Shown here: one piece after another, positions 40,403 through 49,598 of the stretch
How the letters are laid out: the number at the start of each line of letters is the position of its first letter
How positions within the stretch are numbered: the stretch's first letter is position 1
Virus record (IMG/VR): IMGVR_UViG_3300022921_000024
Coordinates: 1 to 53,339 of that record
Direction: 5' to 3' (one strand)
Length of the DNA: 53,339 nucleotides
DNA from: a virus
Program-made: the position numbers and the translations under genes
The notes under the pieces: model-generated
Seen by the model: the letters and a program-made list of their open reading frames with translations, nothing else
Told to the model about the DNA's origin: nothing
Database searches by the model: none

Positions 40403-40579
40403 ATGGCACGTAAAAAGAAAGTAGCAACTCCCCAAACAACTTCCGTAGAAGAGGTAGTTGCGCAACCAGAAGTTAAAAAAGCACCGGCAGCAAAGCAGTA
40501 CCGTTGCATTGAGTGTGGCGGAGATGTGGAAAACAAGCGTTGCAAGCGCTGTGGTGGCGCACTTGTGCGTGAGGTATGA
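40403..40579 (+). CDS. Small zinc-ribbon protein, 58 aa
   Basis: A basic, Pro/Ala-rich arm (MARKKKVATPQTTSVEEVVA) precedes YRCIECGGDVENKRCKRCGG. Two CxxC knuckles 9 residues apart form a minimal zinc ribbon ending ALVREV. The stop overlaps the next start (ATGA). Similar very short ribbons occur in tail operons of Bacteroidota phages; the function is unknown. Confidence 0.65.
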   Translation: MARKKKVATPQTTSVEEVVAQPEVKKAPAAKQYRCIECGGDVENKRCKRCGGALVREV

Positions 40580-41175
40580 TATCTCGTCAGAAGCAGATAT
40601 ATGAGTTACGTAAGGCGGTTATTGATGAGTTAGAACTCAGAACCGTCAAAAAGCGTATGATTGCTGTATTGACAAACAAGAAGCAAGTATATAAGGGTAA
40701 CCTTAAGGAGATAATTAATAAAATAAGCTACAGGAAGTCCATTAAGGTAACTAATACTGCCTTTGATGAAACGACGGGCTTTATGTATAGGGCAACGGTA
40801 AACTTTGAGTTTGATTTTGGCGAAAGCGGTTACGCAAAGTTTCTTGACATCGTTCCATATAGTGATATTACCTACAAATCAAGCGGTAGCGGCATAGAAA
40901 ACCTTATGCGATGGATTAAAGACAAGCCGCTTGCCACTTGGAAAAACCCAGTTGGAATTAGCGATATACAACAATCAGAGCAGAAGCGAAGAAGGCTTGC
41001 ATACGCAATTCGCAAGTCTCAAGACAAGAATGGCGGAGTCAAAAATAAAAGTAACTTCATTACGTTTACGCGCAGTAACATAACTACCGCAATCAATAAG
41101 GCCGCCGAAAGGTTTGTAAATTATTTGAGCACTGAACTATATCTGGAACTCAATCGGCAAATATTCTTTAAGTAA
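40576..41175 (+). CDS. Tail assembly-region protein, 199 aa
   Basis: The N-terminus MISRQKQIYELRKAVIDELE is helical. A beta part follows (KVTNTAFDETTGFMYRATVN, FEFDFGESGYAKFLDIVPYS), then a basic helical C-terminus (TTAINKAAERFVNYLSTELY). Position directly before the tape measure and the basic helical ends fit a tail chaperone or head-tail joining protein. No slippery frameshift was seen. The family is not recognised. It overlaps both neighbours. Confidence 0.55.
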   Translation: MISRQKQIYELRKAVIDELELRTVKKRMIAVLTNKKQVYKGNLKEIINKISYRKSIKVTNTAFDETTGFMYRATVNFEFDFGESGYAKFLDIVPYSDITYKSSGSGIENLMRWIKDKPLATWKNPVGISDIQQSEQKRRRLAYAIRKSQDKNGGVKNKSNFITFTRSNITTAINKAAERFVNYLSTELYLELNRQIFFK

Positions 41176-44100
41176 TGGCTTCAAACACTTCAAAGCTGGC
41201 CCAAGAGGTCTTAGATTACTCAAAACAGATTGCAAAGCTCCGCGAAGAGTTAAACAAGCTGAAGAAGGGTACCGTTGATTATGAGGTAGCCGAAAAAAAA
41301 CTTACGGAGGTAGAAAAGAAGGCCAAGAAGGCTAAAGACGACCTTTTAATCGCCACTGGGAAGCTAAACCGAGAAAACGCCAATCACAAAAAGTCAGTTG
41401 AAAAGTCAACTGAAGCCCTTAAGGAGTACAATAAAACCACAAAGGATACAACTGGCGGCCTTAGTAATATGGCCACAAGCTTCCTTAAGACTATTGCCAC
41501 AGTTGGTAGGTTCTTCATTGCTTATCAAGCACTTAACCTTGTAATTAGCGCTTTTAAAGAACTCGTTATTGGCTCTGTTGAAACGTTTGTTAAGTTTCAA
41601 GACACATTAGGAAAGGTTCAGGCCGTAACAAGCGCTACAGCCTCAGATATGTCCAACATATCAAATGCAATTAAAACTACTGCCGTTGAGACTAGATTTA
41701 CGGCAACTGAGATTGCAGACTTAGCTGTAGCACTAGGAAAGCTCGGAGCTACCTCTCAGGAGATTCCTGACCTGCTTCGTCCAATTTCAACCGCTGCACA
41801 GGCCGTAGGAGAAGATGTTGCAGCAGTTGGTGAGGCTATTTTAAAGACTAATAACCAGTTTGGCATATCGTCAAAGGATTCTGTTATAACTGCCGCAATA
41901 TTCGCAGATGCGATTAATACGAGCGCATTGTCCCTATCTTCATTAAGCACAGCACTTCAGTACGTTGGACCATTAGCTTCTCAGGTCGGCCTGTCTTTAG
42001 CAGATACATCTGCGTATATGAAGGTGCTTGCGGATAATGGATTTACTGCATCAAAGATTGGTACTGGATTACGAAATATTTTTATTGAACTAAAGGAGTC
42101 TGGAAAGCCGTTGATTGAGACTTTAAAAGAGTTAGCAGATGAAAACATATCCTTATCAGAGGCTGTTGAGCTAGTCGGAAAGCGTTCAGCGGGTCAACTT
42201 GCGGTACTCCTTGAGAACATTGACATTATTGAAAAGTCAACCAGTGTCACAAGGGCATTGACACAGGCGCGCGTTGCCGAGGCGGCTCAAATGAAAACCA
42301 CAGCGGCACAAGCTGATGTTTTAAAGGCTATTTACGAGAATCTTCAGTTATCACTTGGAAAATCTATTGCAGATAACGAAGTATTGTTGAATAGTATTGG
42401 CGCACTTGATAGCGGGGCAGAGCAGATGTTGCGTAAGCAAATAGCATTAAGTCAAGTATTTTCACGTCCAGGAGGAACGGAAGCTTACGAGAGAGCCTTG
42501 AAGAAAGTAGCCAATAATGGTGTTAAACCACTTACAGCAACACTAGAACTTCTTGCTCAGGTCGGAATACAATCTTCAAAAAAACTTGAAAAGGAATACA
42601 ACGAGTTAGCTATTGGTATAAATCGTACAGAAAGCGAAGTTGAGTCCTTATTGATTTCTTTAGCACAAACATCAAGGAACTCACAGGAGTTTAAAGAAAA
42701 AATGGTAGAAGCCTTTCGCGCGCAGGGGCAATCACTTAATGACGCAAGATTTTACGCAATTAAATATTTTCGTTCGTTTGATGACATCAAAGAGATAGCA
42801 GACGGAATTCAAGGAATTACTGACGCACTAAATAGAGACTCTAAAGCAGCAAGAGAAAATGACCAAGCTCAAAAGGCTCGTCAAGAAGTAATTGATAAAT
42901 ACGAAGTATCAAAGCAGAGAATAAATAAACTTGAGAAAGAGGGTATTGACCAATCAAAACAAAGAACTGAGCTTGAAAAGCGAATCAAGAAGGACAGAAG
43001 TGATGAAATAAATAATTTAAACGCCCTTAAGTCGGAATACTCTGGCTTAAATCTTCAGGTTGAGCAAAACAGCAGGCTTGGAATACTTGTAACACTAGAA
43101 GAAAAGAAGAGGCTTTCCCAACTTAAAGAGCAAATTGGACTTGGCGAAGCAAGGCTAAAACAGTATAAGGTAGAATTAAATGACGTTGGGACAGTCTCAG
43201 AGGCCGCCAGTGAGGCACACGAACTTAGAAAGCGTGAGCAGCTTGAACGAGTAAGCGAAAGTGCTGAAGAGTTCAAAGACAGACGCGCTAATCTTGAGGA
43301 CGAGGCAAGGGCCATAAGGAAGAAGTATGATGATGAAGTAGCTGACGCTAAAAGACTTTACGACCTTAGAATAGAAGGAAAAGACGATTATGAAACAATT
43401 AAAAATGCTGAAAATGCTTTAAATAAAAGCGTTGCTGAAGCGGAGGAACGCAGACTTGCCGGTATATCTAGTATATACACTGAGATTGGCAACATATACA
43501 GGGATGCAGAGGAGGCAAGAAATAAGTTTGTTCAAGAGGCCGAGTCAAAAGGATTTGATGAAGAGCAAATTGAGAAGATTACTGAAGTATACGATAAGTT
43601 CAAGAAGGGAACTAAGTCTCTTTTTGAGACGCTTATTGAGCTAGAAACTGAACTCAGTAAAGACCAGTTTGACCAAGTAGAGGGACCATTGCGTCAAGCT
43701 GCTGCTTCAGCAGAGCTATTTAACGAAAAGCTCGCAGCCCTTAAAAAAGAGTATGGTGATTCCGCTGCTAAGAGTAAGGTGTTTCAGAAGAGCCAACAGG
43801 AGCTTAGGGATGAGCAGATAGCAAACCTTCAGTCTATCCGAGACAGCCTTGACGTCACAACGGAGGCTGGCGCGGCTGCTGCTGCTATTATTGATAAGCA
43901 GATTGCAAAGACTAAGCAAGCTGGAACTGCAGCCAAGGAAACTACCGGTTTGGTTAAGAGCTTGTTTAAGGATTCATTTCTTGAGGCGGCAAACACAGCC
44001 CTTGAGGTTATTGACAATTTAAATAAAGTAGCATTTGATAACACCATAAAGCGCCTTGAGCAGGAGAAGTCAAAGATACAGGAGCGTGCAGACTTTGAAG

Positions 44101-44804
44101 AGAATATTGTCAAGTCTCAACTTGATTCACAGTTAATATCTCAAGAGGAATACGCTTCTCGTCTTGAGCAAATCAAGAAGAAGGAAGTACAGCGACAAAA
44201 CGCTATTGACAGAAAGATATTTGAAGAGGAAAACAAACGAGACAAGCAAAGCGCAACTAGTGATTATCTATCTGCATTAGCTTCAATCATTCCGAACTTA
44301 ATCATCACAGAGAAGGAAGCCGACCCTGTGAAGTTGTATATCAAGGCGGCTATTTCAGGGGCGCTTGCTACAGCGGCATACACCTCAGAGATTGCAGCAA
44401 TTGGAAAACGTCGGTTCTTCCCAAAGAAGTTTGCTGAGGGTGGTGTAGTATATGGACCTTCGCACGAGCAGGGGGGTATTCCTTTCACCGTTCAAGGAAG
44501 AGGTGGATACGAGATGGAGGGTGGTGAATACATTATCAACAAGAAGGCGGCAACTAAATACAGAAGCCTTCTTGACCAAATCAACCAAACCAAGTTTCAG
44601 CCATCTTATAAATTCGCAACAGGAGGCCCGGTACGTGTAGAGGAAAATATCCAGAAGCAGTTAGAACTCCTTGAAGCCATCGCCGAGGCTACAACTGGAA
44701 CAGCATTAAATACCGGACGCCCAGTACGAGCTTTCGTATCTTCGTCAGACCTTCAGAACGACACTAACGCACGTAGAATAAAAGACAGAAACTCTAATAT
44801 CTAA
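41175..44804 (+). CDS. Tail tape measure protein (TP901 type), 1209 aa
   Basis: An N-terminal coiled coil (LREELNKLKKGTVDYEVAEK) is followed by a hydrophobic region (FLKTIATVGRFFIAYQALNL). The TP901 core comes next (about residues 140-330: FQDTLGKVQAVTSATASDMS, TRFTATEIADLAVALGKLGA, LADNGFTASKIGTGLRNIF), then long coiled coils. The C-terminus has AEGGVVYGPSHEQGGIPFTV and GGEYIINKKAATKY, a motif seen in Bacteroidota phage tape measures. At about 0.15 nm per residue the tail would be roughly 170-180 nm (an estimate). This defines a long-tailed siphovirus programme, in contrast to the podovirus-like module at 6-27 kb. Confidence 0.92.
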   Translation: MASNTSKLAQEVLDYSKQIAKLREELNKLKKGTVDYEVAEKKLTEVEKKAKKAKDDLLIATGKLNRENANHKKSVEKSTEALKEYNKTTKDTTGGLSNMATSFLKTIATVGRFFIAYQALNLVISAFKELVIGSVETFVKFQDTLGKVQAVTSATASDMSNISNAIKTTAVETRFTATEIADLAVALGKLGATSQEIPDLLRPISTAAQAVGEDVAAVGEAILKTNNQFGISSKDSVITAAIFADAINTSALSLSSLSTALQYVGPLASQVGLSLADTSAYMKVLADNGFTASKIGTGLRNIFIELKESGKPLIETLKELADENISLSEAVELVGKRSAGQLAVLLENIDIIEKSTSVTRALTQARVAEAAQMKTTAAQADVLKAIYENLQLSLGKSIADNEVLLNSIGALDSGAEQMLRKQIALSQVFSRPGGTEAYERALKKVANNGVKPLTATLELLAQVGIQSSKKLEKEYNELAIGINRTESEVESLLISLAQTSRNSQEFKEKMVEAFRAQGQSLNDARFYAIKYFRSFDDIKEIADGIQGITDALNRDSKAARENDQAQKARQEVIDKYEVSKQRINKLEKEGIDQSKQRTELEKRIKKDRSDEINNLNALKSEYSGLNLQVEQNSRLGILVTLEEKKRLSQLKEQIGLGEARLKQYKVELNDVGTVSEAASEAHELRKREQLERVSESAEEFKDRRANLEDEARAIRKKYDDEVADAKRLYDLRIEGKDDYETIKNAENALNKSVAEAEERRLAGISSIYTEIGNIYRDAEEARNKFVQEAESKGFDEEQIEKITEVYDKFKKGTKSLFETLIELETELSKDQFDQVEGPLRQAAASAELFNEKLAALKKEYGDSAAKSKVFQKSQQELRDEQIANLQSIRDSLDVTTEAGAAAAAIIDKQIAKTKQAGTAAKETTGLVKSLFKDSFLEAANTALEVIDNLNKVAFDNTIKRLEQEKSKIQERADFEENIVKSQLDSQLISQEEYASRLEQIKKKEVQRQNAIDRKIFEEENKRDKQSATSDYLSALASIIPNLIITEKEADPVKLYIKAAISGALATAAYTSEIAAIGKRRFFPKKFAEGGVVYGPSHEQGGIPFTVQGRGGYEMEGGEYIINKKAATKYRSLLDQINQTKFQPSYKFATGGPVRVEENIQKQLELLEAIAEATTGTALNTGRPVRAFVSSSDLQNDTNARRIKDRNSNI

Positions 44805-45469
44805 TGGCAATATACTTCTATTCGTTCAACTCTTATCCAACCACGGACTTGTCTGTTTATGGGAATATTCAGAGCTATACTGATGATTCAAGCGGTTCTG
44901 TAACTATCAGCACTCCGGAGGACTTTAGTCTAAGTAGCGGTGTTGTTGTTGGCGACGCCATTAAGCTCTATAGTTCAAGCGACACTTCCATTTTTGTCTA
45001 TGGTATAGTAACAGGAAAGGTAGCAAATATTGGAGGTATTGGCGAAGGAGGATGGACTATCAGTATTTCTTATGACAAGAACATTTACTCTGATGCCATC
45101 AGCTCAATGACGAATTTTTTGATTTATTCAAAAAACCTTTTTGAGCCTATACAGCCGTATGACGATTATATAACCGTAAACAGGGATGTGTCGTATTCGT
45201 ACCGAATTAACACGCGCGTTGAGACAGCCGCTTATTCTGAGCAGTACATCCGATACAAGATTAAGACGTATCACGACCTTATATTGGATAGCACACGTAG
45301 ATACTTTTTTGAGGACTTTAGCAACATCGCAACAGCGTCTAATACTATTATGATTGACGATTGTGGAGGACCAAATGGGGTCGCTTACAAGGTTTATATG
45401 CCTGAGACAACCTTTGAGTTGTTTAACAATAAGTTTCGCAAGGATATAACCTTTAGAATTGTAGCCTAA
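44804..45469 (+). CDS. Distal tail-type protein, 221 aa
   Basis: A beta-rich protein (MAIYFYSFNSYPTTDLSVYG, VSYSYRINTRVETAAYSEQY) without enzyme motifs, placed between the tape measure and the large tail-tip protein, as distal tail (Dit) proteins are. It is coupled on both sides by TAATG overlaps. The call is from position; the sequence family is not recognised. Confidence 0.6.
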   Translation: MAIYFYSFNSYPTTDLSVYGNIQSYTDDSSGSVTISTPEDFSLSSGVVVGDAIKLYSSSDTSIFVYGIVTGKVANIGGIGEGGWTISISYDKNIYSDAISSMTNFLIYSKNLFEPIQPYDDYITVNRDVSYSYRINTRVETAAYSEQYIRYKIKTYHDLILDSTRRYFFEDFSNIATASNTIMIDDCGGPNGVAYKVYMPETTFELFNNKFRKDITFRIVA

Positions 45470-48000
45470 TGAGCTATCGTGTAGTTATTGGCGGGAATAA
45501 CGTTGACCTTTTCCCAGAGCAGGAGATTGACATCTCTTTGGATTATTACGACAATGAGGACCCGTCTCGTATAAAGATTCCGTTCTCTTTTGAAGACAAG
45601 TTTCCATATACGTCTCACAACAAGAGCGTACTGGAATACAACGCGTCTAATGCGCTTGATATTGGAACAACTACTCGCTGGGATTATACAATCTATAACG
45701 GGACAGCAATCATTTCCAGCGGGAAGGCTAAGATTACGTCTGTTGTCGTAAACAGCTCAGAGCCTTACTTCAATATATCATTCACAGACAGGGCTGCCGA
45801 CTTTGTTAATGACCTTAGAGACTTAACCTTTGCCGACTTATACAATGATACATTTTCTACTACGGTTCGCACACTTAAAACATACCTTGAGGCTAACACC
45901 GACTACAGTGGGCGTGATATTGAGATACCGTTTGTTGATGTAGACAATATTCAGAAAGCTTCCGGGTACGAGTCTCGTCAATTGACTACTTGGGGCATTG
46001 ATGGAAAGAGGTTTGGTTTATTCCCCGCCCTGAAAGTAACCAACTTCCTTGACAGGGTGTTTGACGCATTGTCGTTCAACTATACATCGTCATTTATATC
46101 TGGTACGGCAACGTGGGACGCTAGCGACCTTTATATGCTTTACCCGTCATTTCTTTCAACTGACGAGGCAGACAAACGTAACGCTTTTCTTTTTCCGTTC
46201 CCATACAACGTACCGATTAACCAAGACCAGATTCTTGACCCTACAGAGGTGACAGTTGGTGGACAAACAACAACATACTCTTACGTCAACATTGACAACT
46301 ACTACTTATCAGAAGCAGAGACTTACGAACCTCACGGACCAACAAACTATAAGCCGGAGGCTGCTGAGATTTCATATGACTATGGATTCCAGTACCGGAC
46401 ATCAACTGGTGTTGCGGACTACGGCTCAGAGAACATAGGTTACATTGCCTACGGTAGTGCGTTTGATGCAAAAGTCAACTGGGCCAATACAAATGGTTAT
46501 GTGACTATTTCTGGCCTTAAAACAGCCATTGTTAGTTCGGAGTATGAATTAGGAGGCGTTATACTTCCTGTGGCAGTGCACATAAGCTCATTGAGTGATG
46601 CAAAGTTCACTCCTTATGTATACATATATGGTGGATATACTGGAATTGATGCGGTATCATTTAAGATACCAATGCGAGATTCAAACGGAATTATCCTTTC
46701 TCTGACTCCCTCTGCTAAGGTTTCCCCCGCTACTCAAGACGACATAAACATAACTCTTCCTGTTACACTAAACAATACTCTTGAGTTTAATAGCTTTGAT
46801 GCATACATTGACGACGAGGAAGTTTTCCGATTCTTAGGAGGAACCCGTTACTCCGTATCTATAGGTCTTGAGCTCTCATCTGGCTCTCTTGAAACATCCT
46901 TATACACCACCGTTTCAAATGGTGCCGGAGGATACGCTCCGACCTCCGTTGAAACCTCGTATTCTTTTTCTCAAGTTGACATTAGAAAACAACGCATATA
47001 CGGGTATGACTGGTCAGACTTAGGTCTTAAAGTAACCAATGCCGGAAACATTCCCGCTATTACGGCAACGGATAATTTCACGTTCCAAGATAGCTTTGCC
47101 AACAATGATGCATACACGCCATACGATTTATTTGTAGAGGTTATGCAGAGATTCGGCTTGAGCCTCATTTATGATTATCGTTCTGGCGAGCAAAAATTCA
47201 TACTTGACAATATGAACGATGTTCGTTCCGCTGTTGCTCTTGATATTTCGGGTTATGTTGATGACCTTAAAGAGTATGAAATTAGCGCAGCCCCGGAAAA
47301 GTATAAGAATATTGAACTAAACAATAAAGACTTTGGTGGCGAATATGATAAGTTTGATAACGAGGTTGTTGTCGGAAGTTACCGTGGAGAACTCAATGCA
47401 GATGGTGTTGGTGACTTCAAGCTTGATTTAAAGGGTGGTTTGATTAACCCAATCAACAAAACAGTTTGTGGCCAGTCGTTCTTTAATGACCCAATACTAA
47501 CTCGTGATGGATTGATTTCTACGCCCGAAGCAGGACAGATTAAAAACCAGGTTCCTGAATACGATAAGGTTGGCCTTCGTTTCTTCTATTTACGTTCCAT
47601 AGATAACCTCACAACTCTTCGCTACCCGGTCTTCCGCAGACGTAACGATTACGGTGAAATTATTGACCAGAACGTCTATAAAGTAATTACTACGGTAAAA
47701 TTGCAGGGCAGAACTATCAACGGAGACTTCTCTACTATAGACCTTCGCTTTGCGGGTAAGAATGGAAATACGTTTGCTGCGTATGATTATCTACTAGAGA
47801 CGGAGCGTTTCCGCTCTAACGGACGCGCTAAGATTACCTTCTATGCAGCCTTCCCAAATAGCTACTTTGTCAATGGATATTTCTTCAATAGAAAGTTCAC
47901 CTTATCTACCGGAGAAACTGTAGTAGTTAAATCTTTTAGTGATGCAAAGATGCATAATCAATACATCTACGGAAAGGTAGAAGCAATTTTTGTAGATTAA
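45469..48000 (+). CDS. Tail tip / baseplate hub protein, 843 aa
   Basis: It begins MSYRVVIGGNNVDLFPEQEI and continues DISLDYYDNEDPSRIKIPFS, then a chain of beta domains with Y/S/T-rich strands. Around residues 545-600 a helical hub-like part (YDLFVEVMQRFGLSLIYDYR) is seen, as in tail-associated hub proteins. Size, position after Dit and the hub-like YDLF-x-E-V-x-x-RF block support a role at the tail tip. No lysozyme or peptidase motif is visible. Confidence 0.7.
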   Translation: MSYRVVIGGNNVDLFPEQEIDISLDYYDNEDPSRIKIPFSFEDKFPYTSHNKSVLEYNASNALDIGTTTRWDYTIYNGTAIISSGKAKITSVVVNSSEPYFNISFTDRAADFVNDLRDLTFADLYNDTFSTTVRTLKTYLEANTDYSGRDIEIPFVDVDNIQKASGYESRQLTTWGIDGKRFGLFPALKVTNFLDRVFDALSFNYTSSFISGTATWDASDLYMLYPSFLSTDEADKRNAFLFPFPYNVPINQDQILDPTEVTVGGQTTTYSYVNIDNYYLSEAETYEPHGPTNYKPEAAEISYDYGFQYRTSTGVADYGSENIGYIAYGSAFDAKVNWANTNGYVTISGLKTAIVSSEYELGGVILPVAVHISSLSDAKFTPYVYIYGGYTGIDAVSFKIPMRDSNGIILSLTPSAKVSPATQDDINITLPVTLNNTLEFNSFDAYIDDEEVFRFLGGTRYSVSIGLELSSGSLETSLYTTVSNGAGGYAPTSVETSYSFSQVDIRKQRIYGYDWSDLGLKVTNAGNIPAITATDNFTFQDSFANNDAYTPYDLFVEVMQRFGLSLIYDYRSGEQKFILDNMNDVRSAVALDISGYVDDLKEYEISAAPEKYKNIELNNKDFGGEYDKFDNEVVVGSYRGELNADGVGDFKLDLKGGLINPINKTVCGQSFFNDPILTRDGLISTPEAGQIKNQVPEYDKVGLRFFYLRSIDNLTTLRYPVFRRRNDYGEIIDQNVYKVITTVKLQGRTINGDFSTIDLRFAGKNGNTFAAYDYLLETERFRSNGRAKITFYAAFPNSYFVNGYFFNRKFTLSTGETVVVKSFSDAKMHNQYIYGKVEAIFVD

Positions 48001-48004
48001 GTTA

Positions 48005-48556
48005 ATGGCTAAGACTTATAACGATTATCCAATTGCTGCAACCAACAACGCCAAGAAGGCGTTGCGTTGGAAGGAAGAGTATGGAGACGAAGTAAAGGGA
48101 GGCACTATCGTTGGCTGGACAAGAGCTAACCAGCTCGCGTCAAGAGAGAGTTTGTCCGCTACAACCATTGCGCGTATGGCGTCTTTTGCCAGACACCGCA
48201 AGAACTCAGAGGTTGACCCTAAGTATAAGTCTACTCCTTGGAAAGACCGCGGCTATGTAGCTTGGCTTATCTGGGGAGGCACCGCAGGTGTTAACTGGGC
48301 TATCCGAAAGATGGAGCAGATTCGTAAGATGTCTGCACACACGCGCCCACAGGACAAGGAGATGATTGATGGCATCATTGATATGTTATTGCAGATTAAA
48401 GACCTTGAGAACCGCTTAGAGGTGGCTATGAGCCAACTTGAGCAGTTCAAGAGGGATGGCATCCCCGTTAACGAAGAAGAGTTCTTAAAGGCCGTTAAAG
48501 TGTGGTCTCAGGAACTCAAAAAACATAAGGAAGATGAGCAATATCCCACTGTATAA
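48005..48556 (+). CDS. Conserved Bacteroidota-phage protein next to capsid protease, 183 aa
   Basis: The N-terminal block NDYPIAATNNAKKALRWKEE is followed by VGWTRANQLASRESLSATTI and ARMASFARHRKN. Then come VAWLIWGGTAGVNWAIRKME and a coiled-coil end (IKDLENRLEVAMSQLEQFKR). This set (Y-P-x-A-A-x-N-N-A-K-x-A-L, GWTRANQLA, MASFxRH, W-GG-x-x-G-x-x-WA) recurs beside maturation protease genes in Bacteroidota phages as I recall. It may be a head-assembly partner. It overlaps the protease gene by 23 nt. Confidence 0.7.
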   Translation: MAKTYNDYPIAATNNAKKALRWKEEYGDEVKGGTIVGWTRANQLASRESLSATTIARMASFARHRKNSEVDPKYKSTPWKDRGYVAWLIWGGTAGVNWAIRKMEQIRKMSAHTRPQDKEMIDGIIDMLLQIKDLENRLEVAMSQLEQFKRDGIPVNEEEFLKAVKVWSQELKKHKEDEQYPTV

Positions 48557-49556
48557 AGTTGTCCTAGGGGACAGCGAGGAGAGCGGTATGTTCCGCATCT
48601 CCTTAGTAAACCGCCCTGCCATTGAGGAGGGCTTTATCACATTGGCAGAAGACGACAAGCCTAGCTTTAAGTTTGCTAATGAGGAAAAGAAACAGGTAGT
48701 AGGTCCGATTATGATTCCGGATATGCCTATCTACCGTAGCAGCCCATTTATGGGTGAGTATAACATCGTATTCCCTAAGGATACGATTGAAAAGATTATG
48801 TACAAGTACAGCAAGGATGGCTTGTTCAACTCTTTCAACATTGAACACGCACTGGATACTCAGGACGTAACAATGCTTGAGGTCTGGATGAAAGAATCAG
48901 ACCAAGATAAGAGTAACGCATACGGTTTCAACCTTCCGGTTGGAACTGTATTTGTTAAGGCTCAAATTGAGTCTGACGCACTTTGGACTGATATTAAGTC
49001 CAATGAACTTAATGGTTTTTCCATTGAGATTAAATCCGATATCGTTGAACAAAAAATGAGTAGTGAAATGGATTTCAAATTCGCTGTAGAACTTGGTGAG
49101 CGTATTGCCAAGTTGGAGGCTGCTGTTTCCAAAATCGCTGAAGACCACTCTGCTGTTATGGAACTATGGTCCGAGACACAAGAGAAGTTTTCTGCTGTTG
49201 AAGAAAAGCAGGTAGAACAAGTAGCGGAAGAGATGTCTGCTGAGGAGCCAGCCGTAGAGGTTGCTCCAGTAGCTGAGGAAGTTGCTAATGTAGAAGAGCC
49301 TGTTGCCGAGCAAGAGGTTTCTTTGTCAAAGGAGACTCCTGAGGTTGTTGAGAATCAGGAGGCAGAACTTTCTGCTGAAAATCAAGAGTCCGAAGAGAAC
49401 TCTGTTCAAGAAGCTGAATTGGCTTTGTCTGCCGAGCAAGAGGGTGTGGAAGCATCCGCTGAGGAGGTAGCCGAAGACAAGGCACGCAATTTTGAGCGAA
49501 TCACTTCAGATAAAGTAAAGATGATTGACAAATTCTTTGGCAAGCGTTTTTATTGA
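48534..49556 (+). CDS. Capsid maturation protease (XkdF-like) fused to acidic scaffold-like tail, 340 aa
   Basis: Residues 1-180 follow the XkdF-type serine protease family: FRISLVNRPAIEEGF, KQVVGPIMIPDMPIYR, GEYNIVFPKDTIEKI, FNIEHALDTQDVTMLEVWM, LPVGTVFVKAQI and LNGFSIEIK. The H in IEHA and the S in GFSIE are the likely catalytic pair. Residues 215-325 are a highly acidic Glu/Ala/Val repeat region, as in scaffolds, ending in a basic KFFGKRFY. Such protease-scaffold fusions cut themselves out of the prohead. It is directly upstream of capsid protein 2, so it should process that head, not the podovirus-like one. Confidence 0.82.
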   Translation: MSNIPLYKVVLGDSEESGMFRISLVNRPAIEEGFITLAEDDKPSFKFANEEKKQVVGPIMIPDMPIYRSSPFMGEYNIVFPKDTIEKIMYKYSKDGLFNSFNIEHALDTQDVTMLEVWMKESDQDKSNAYGFNLPVGTVFVKAQIESDALWTDIKSNELNGFSIEIKSDIVEQKMSSEMDFKFAVELGERIAKLEAAVSKIAEDHSAVMELWSETQEKFSAVEEKQVEQVAEEMSAEEPAVEVAPVAEEVANVEEPVAEQEVSLSKETPEVVENQEAELSAENQESEENSVQEAELALSAEQEGVEASAEEVAEDKARNFERITSDKVKMIDKFFGKRFY

Positions 49557-49598
49557 TTATTTGTAGATTAAACTAATTGATTTAAAATCTGAATTAAA

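Noticed and set aside
49540-49598. Promoter box ATTATTTG before capsid gene 2
   Set aside because: It does not match TAnnTTTG at the two leading positions and no -33 element is seen.
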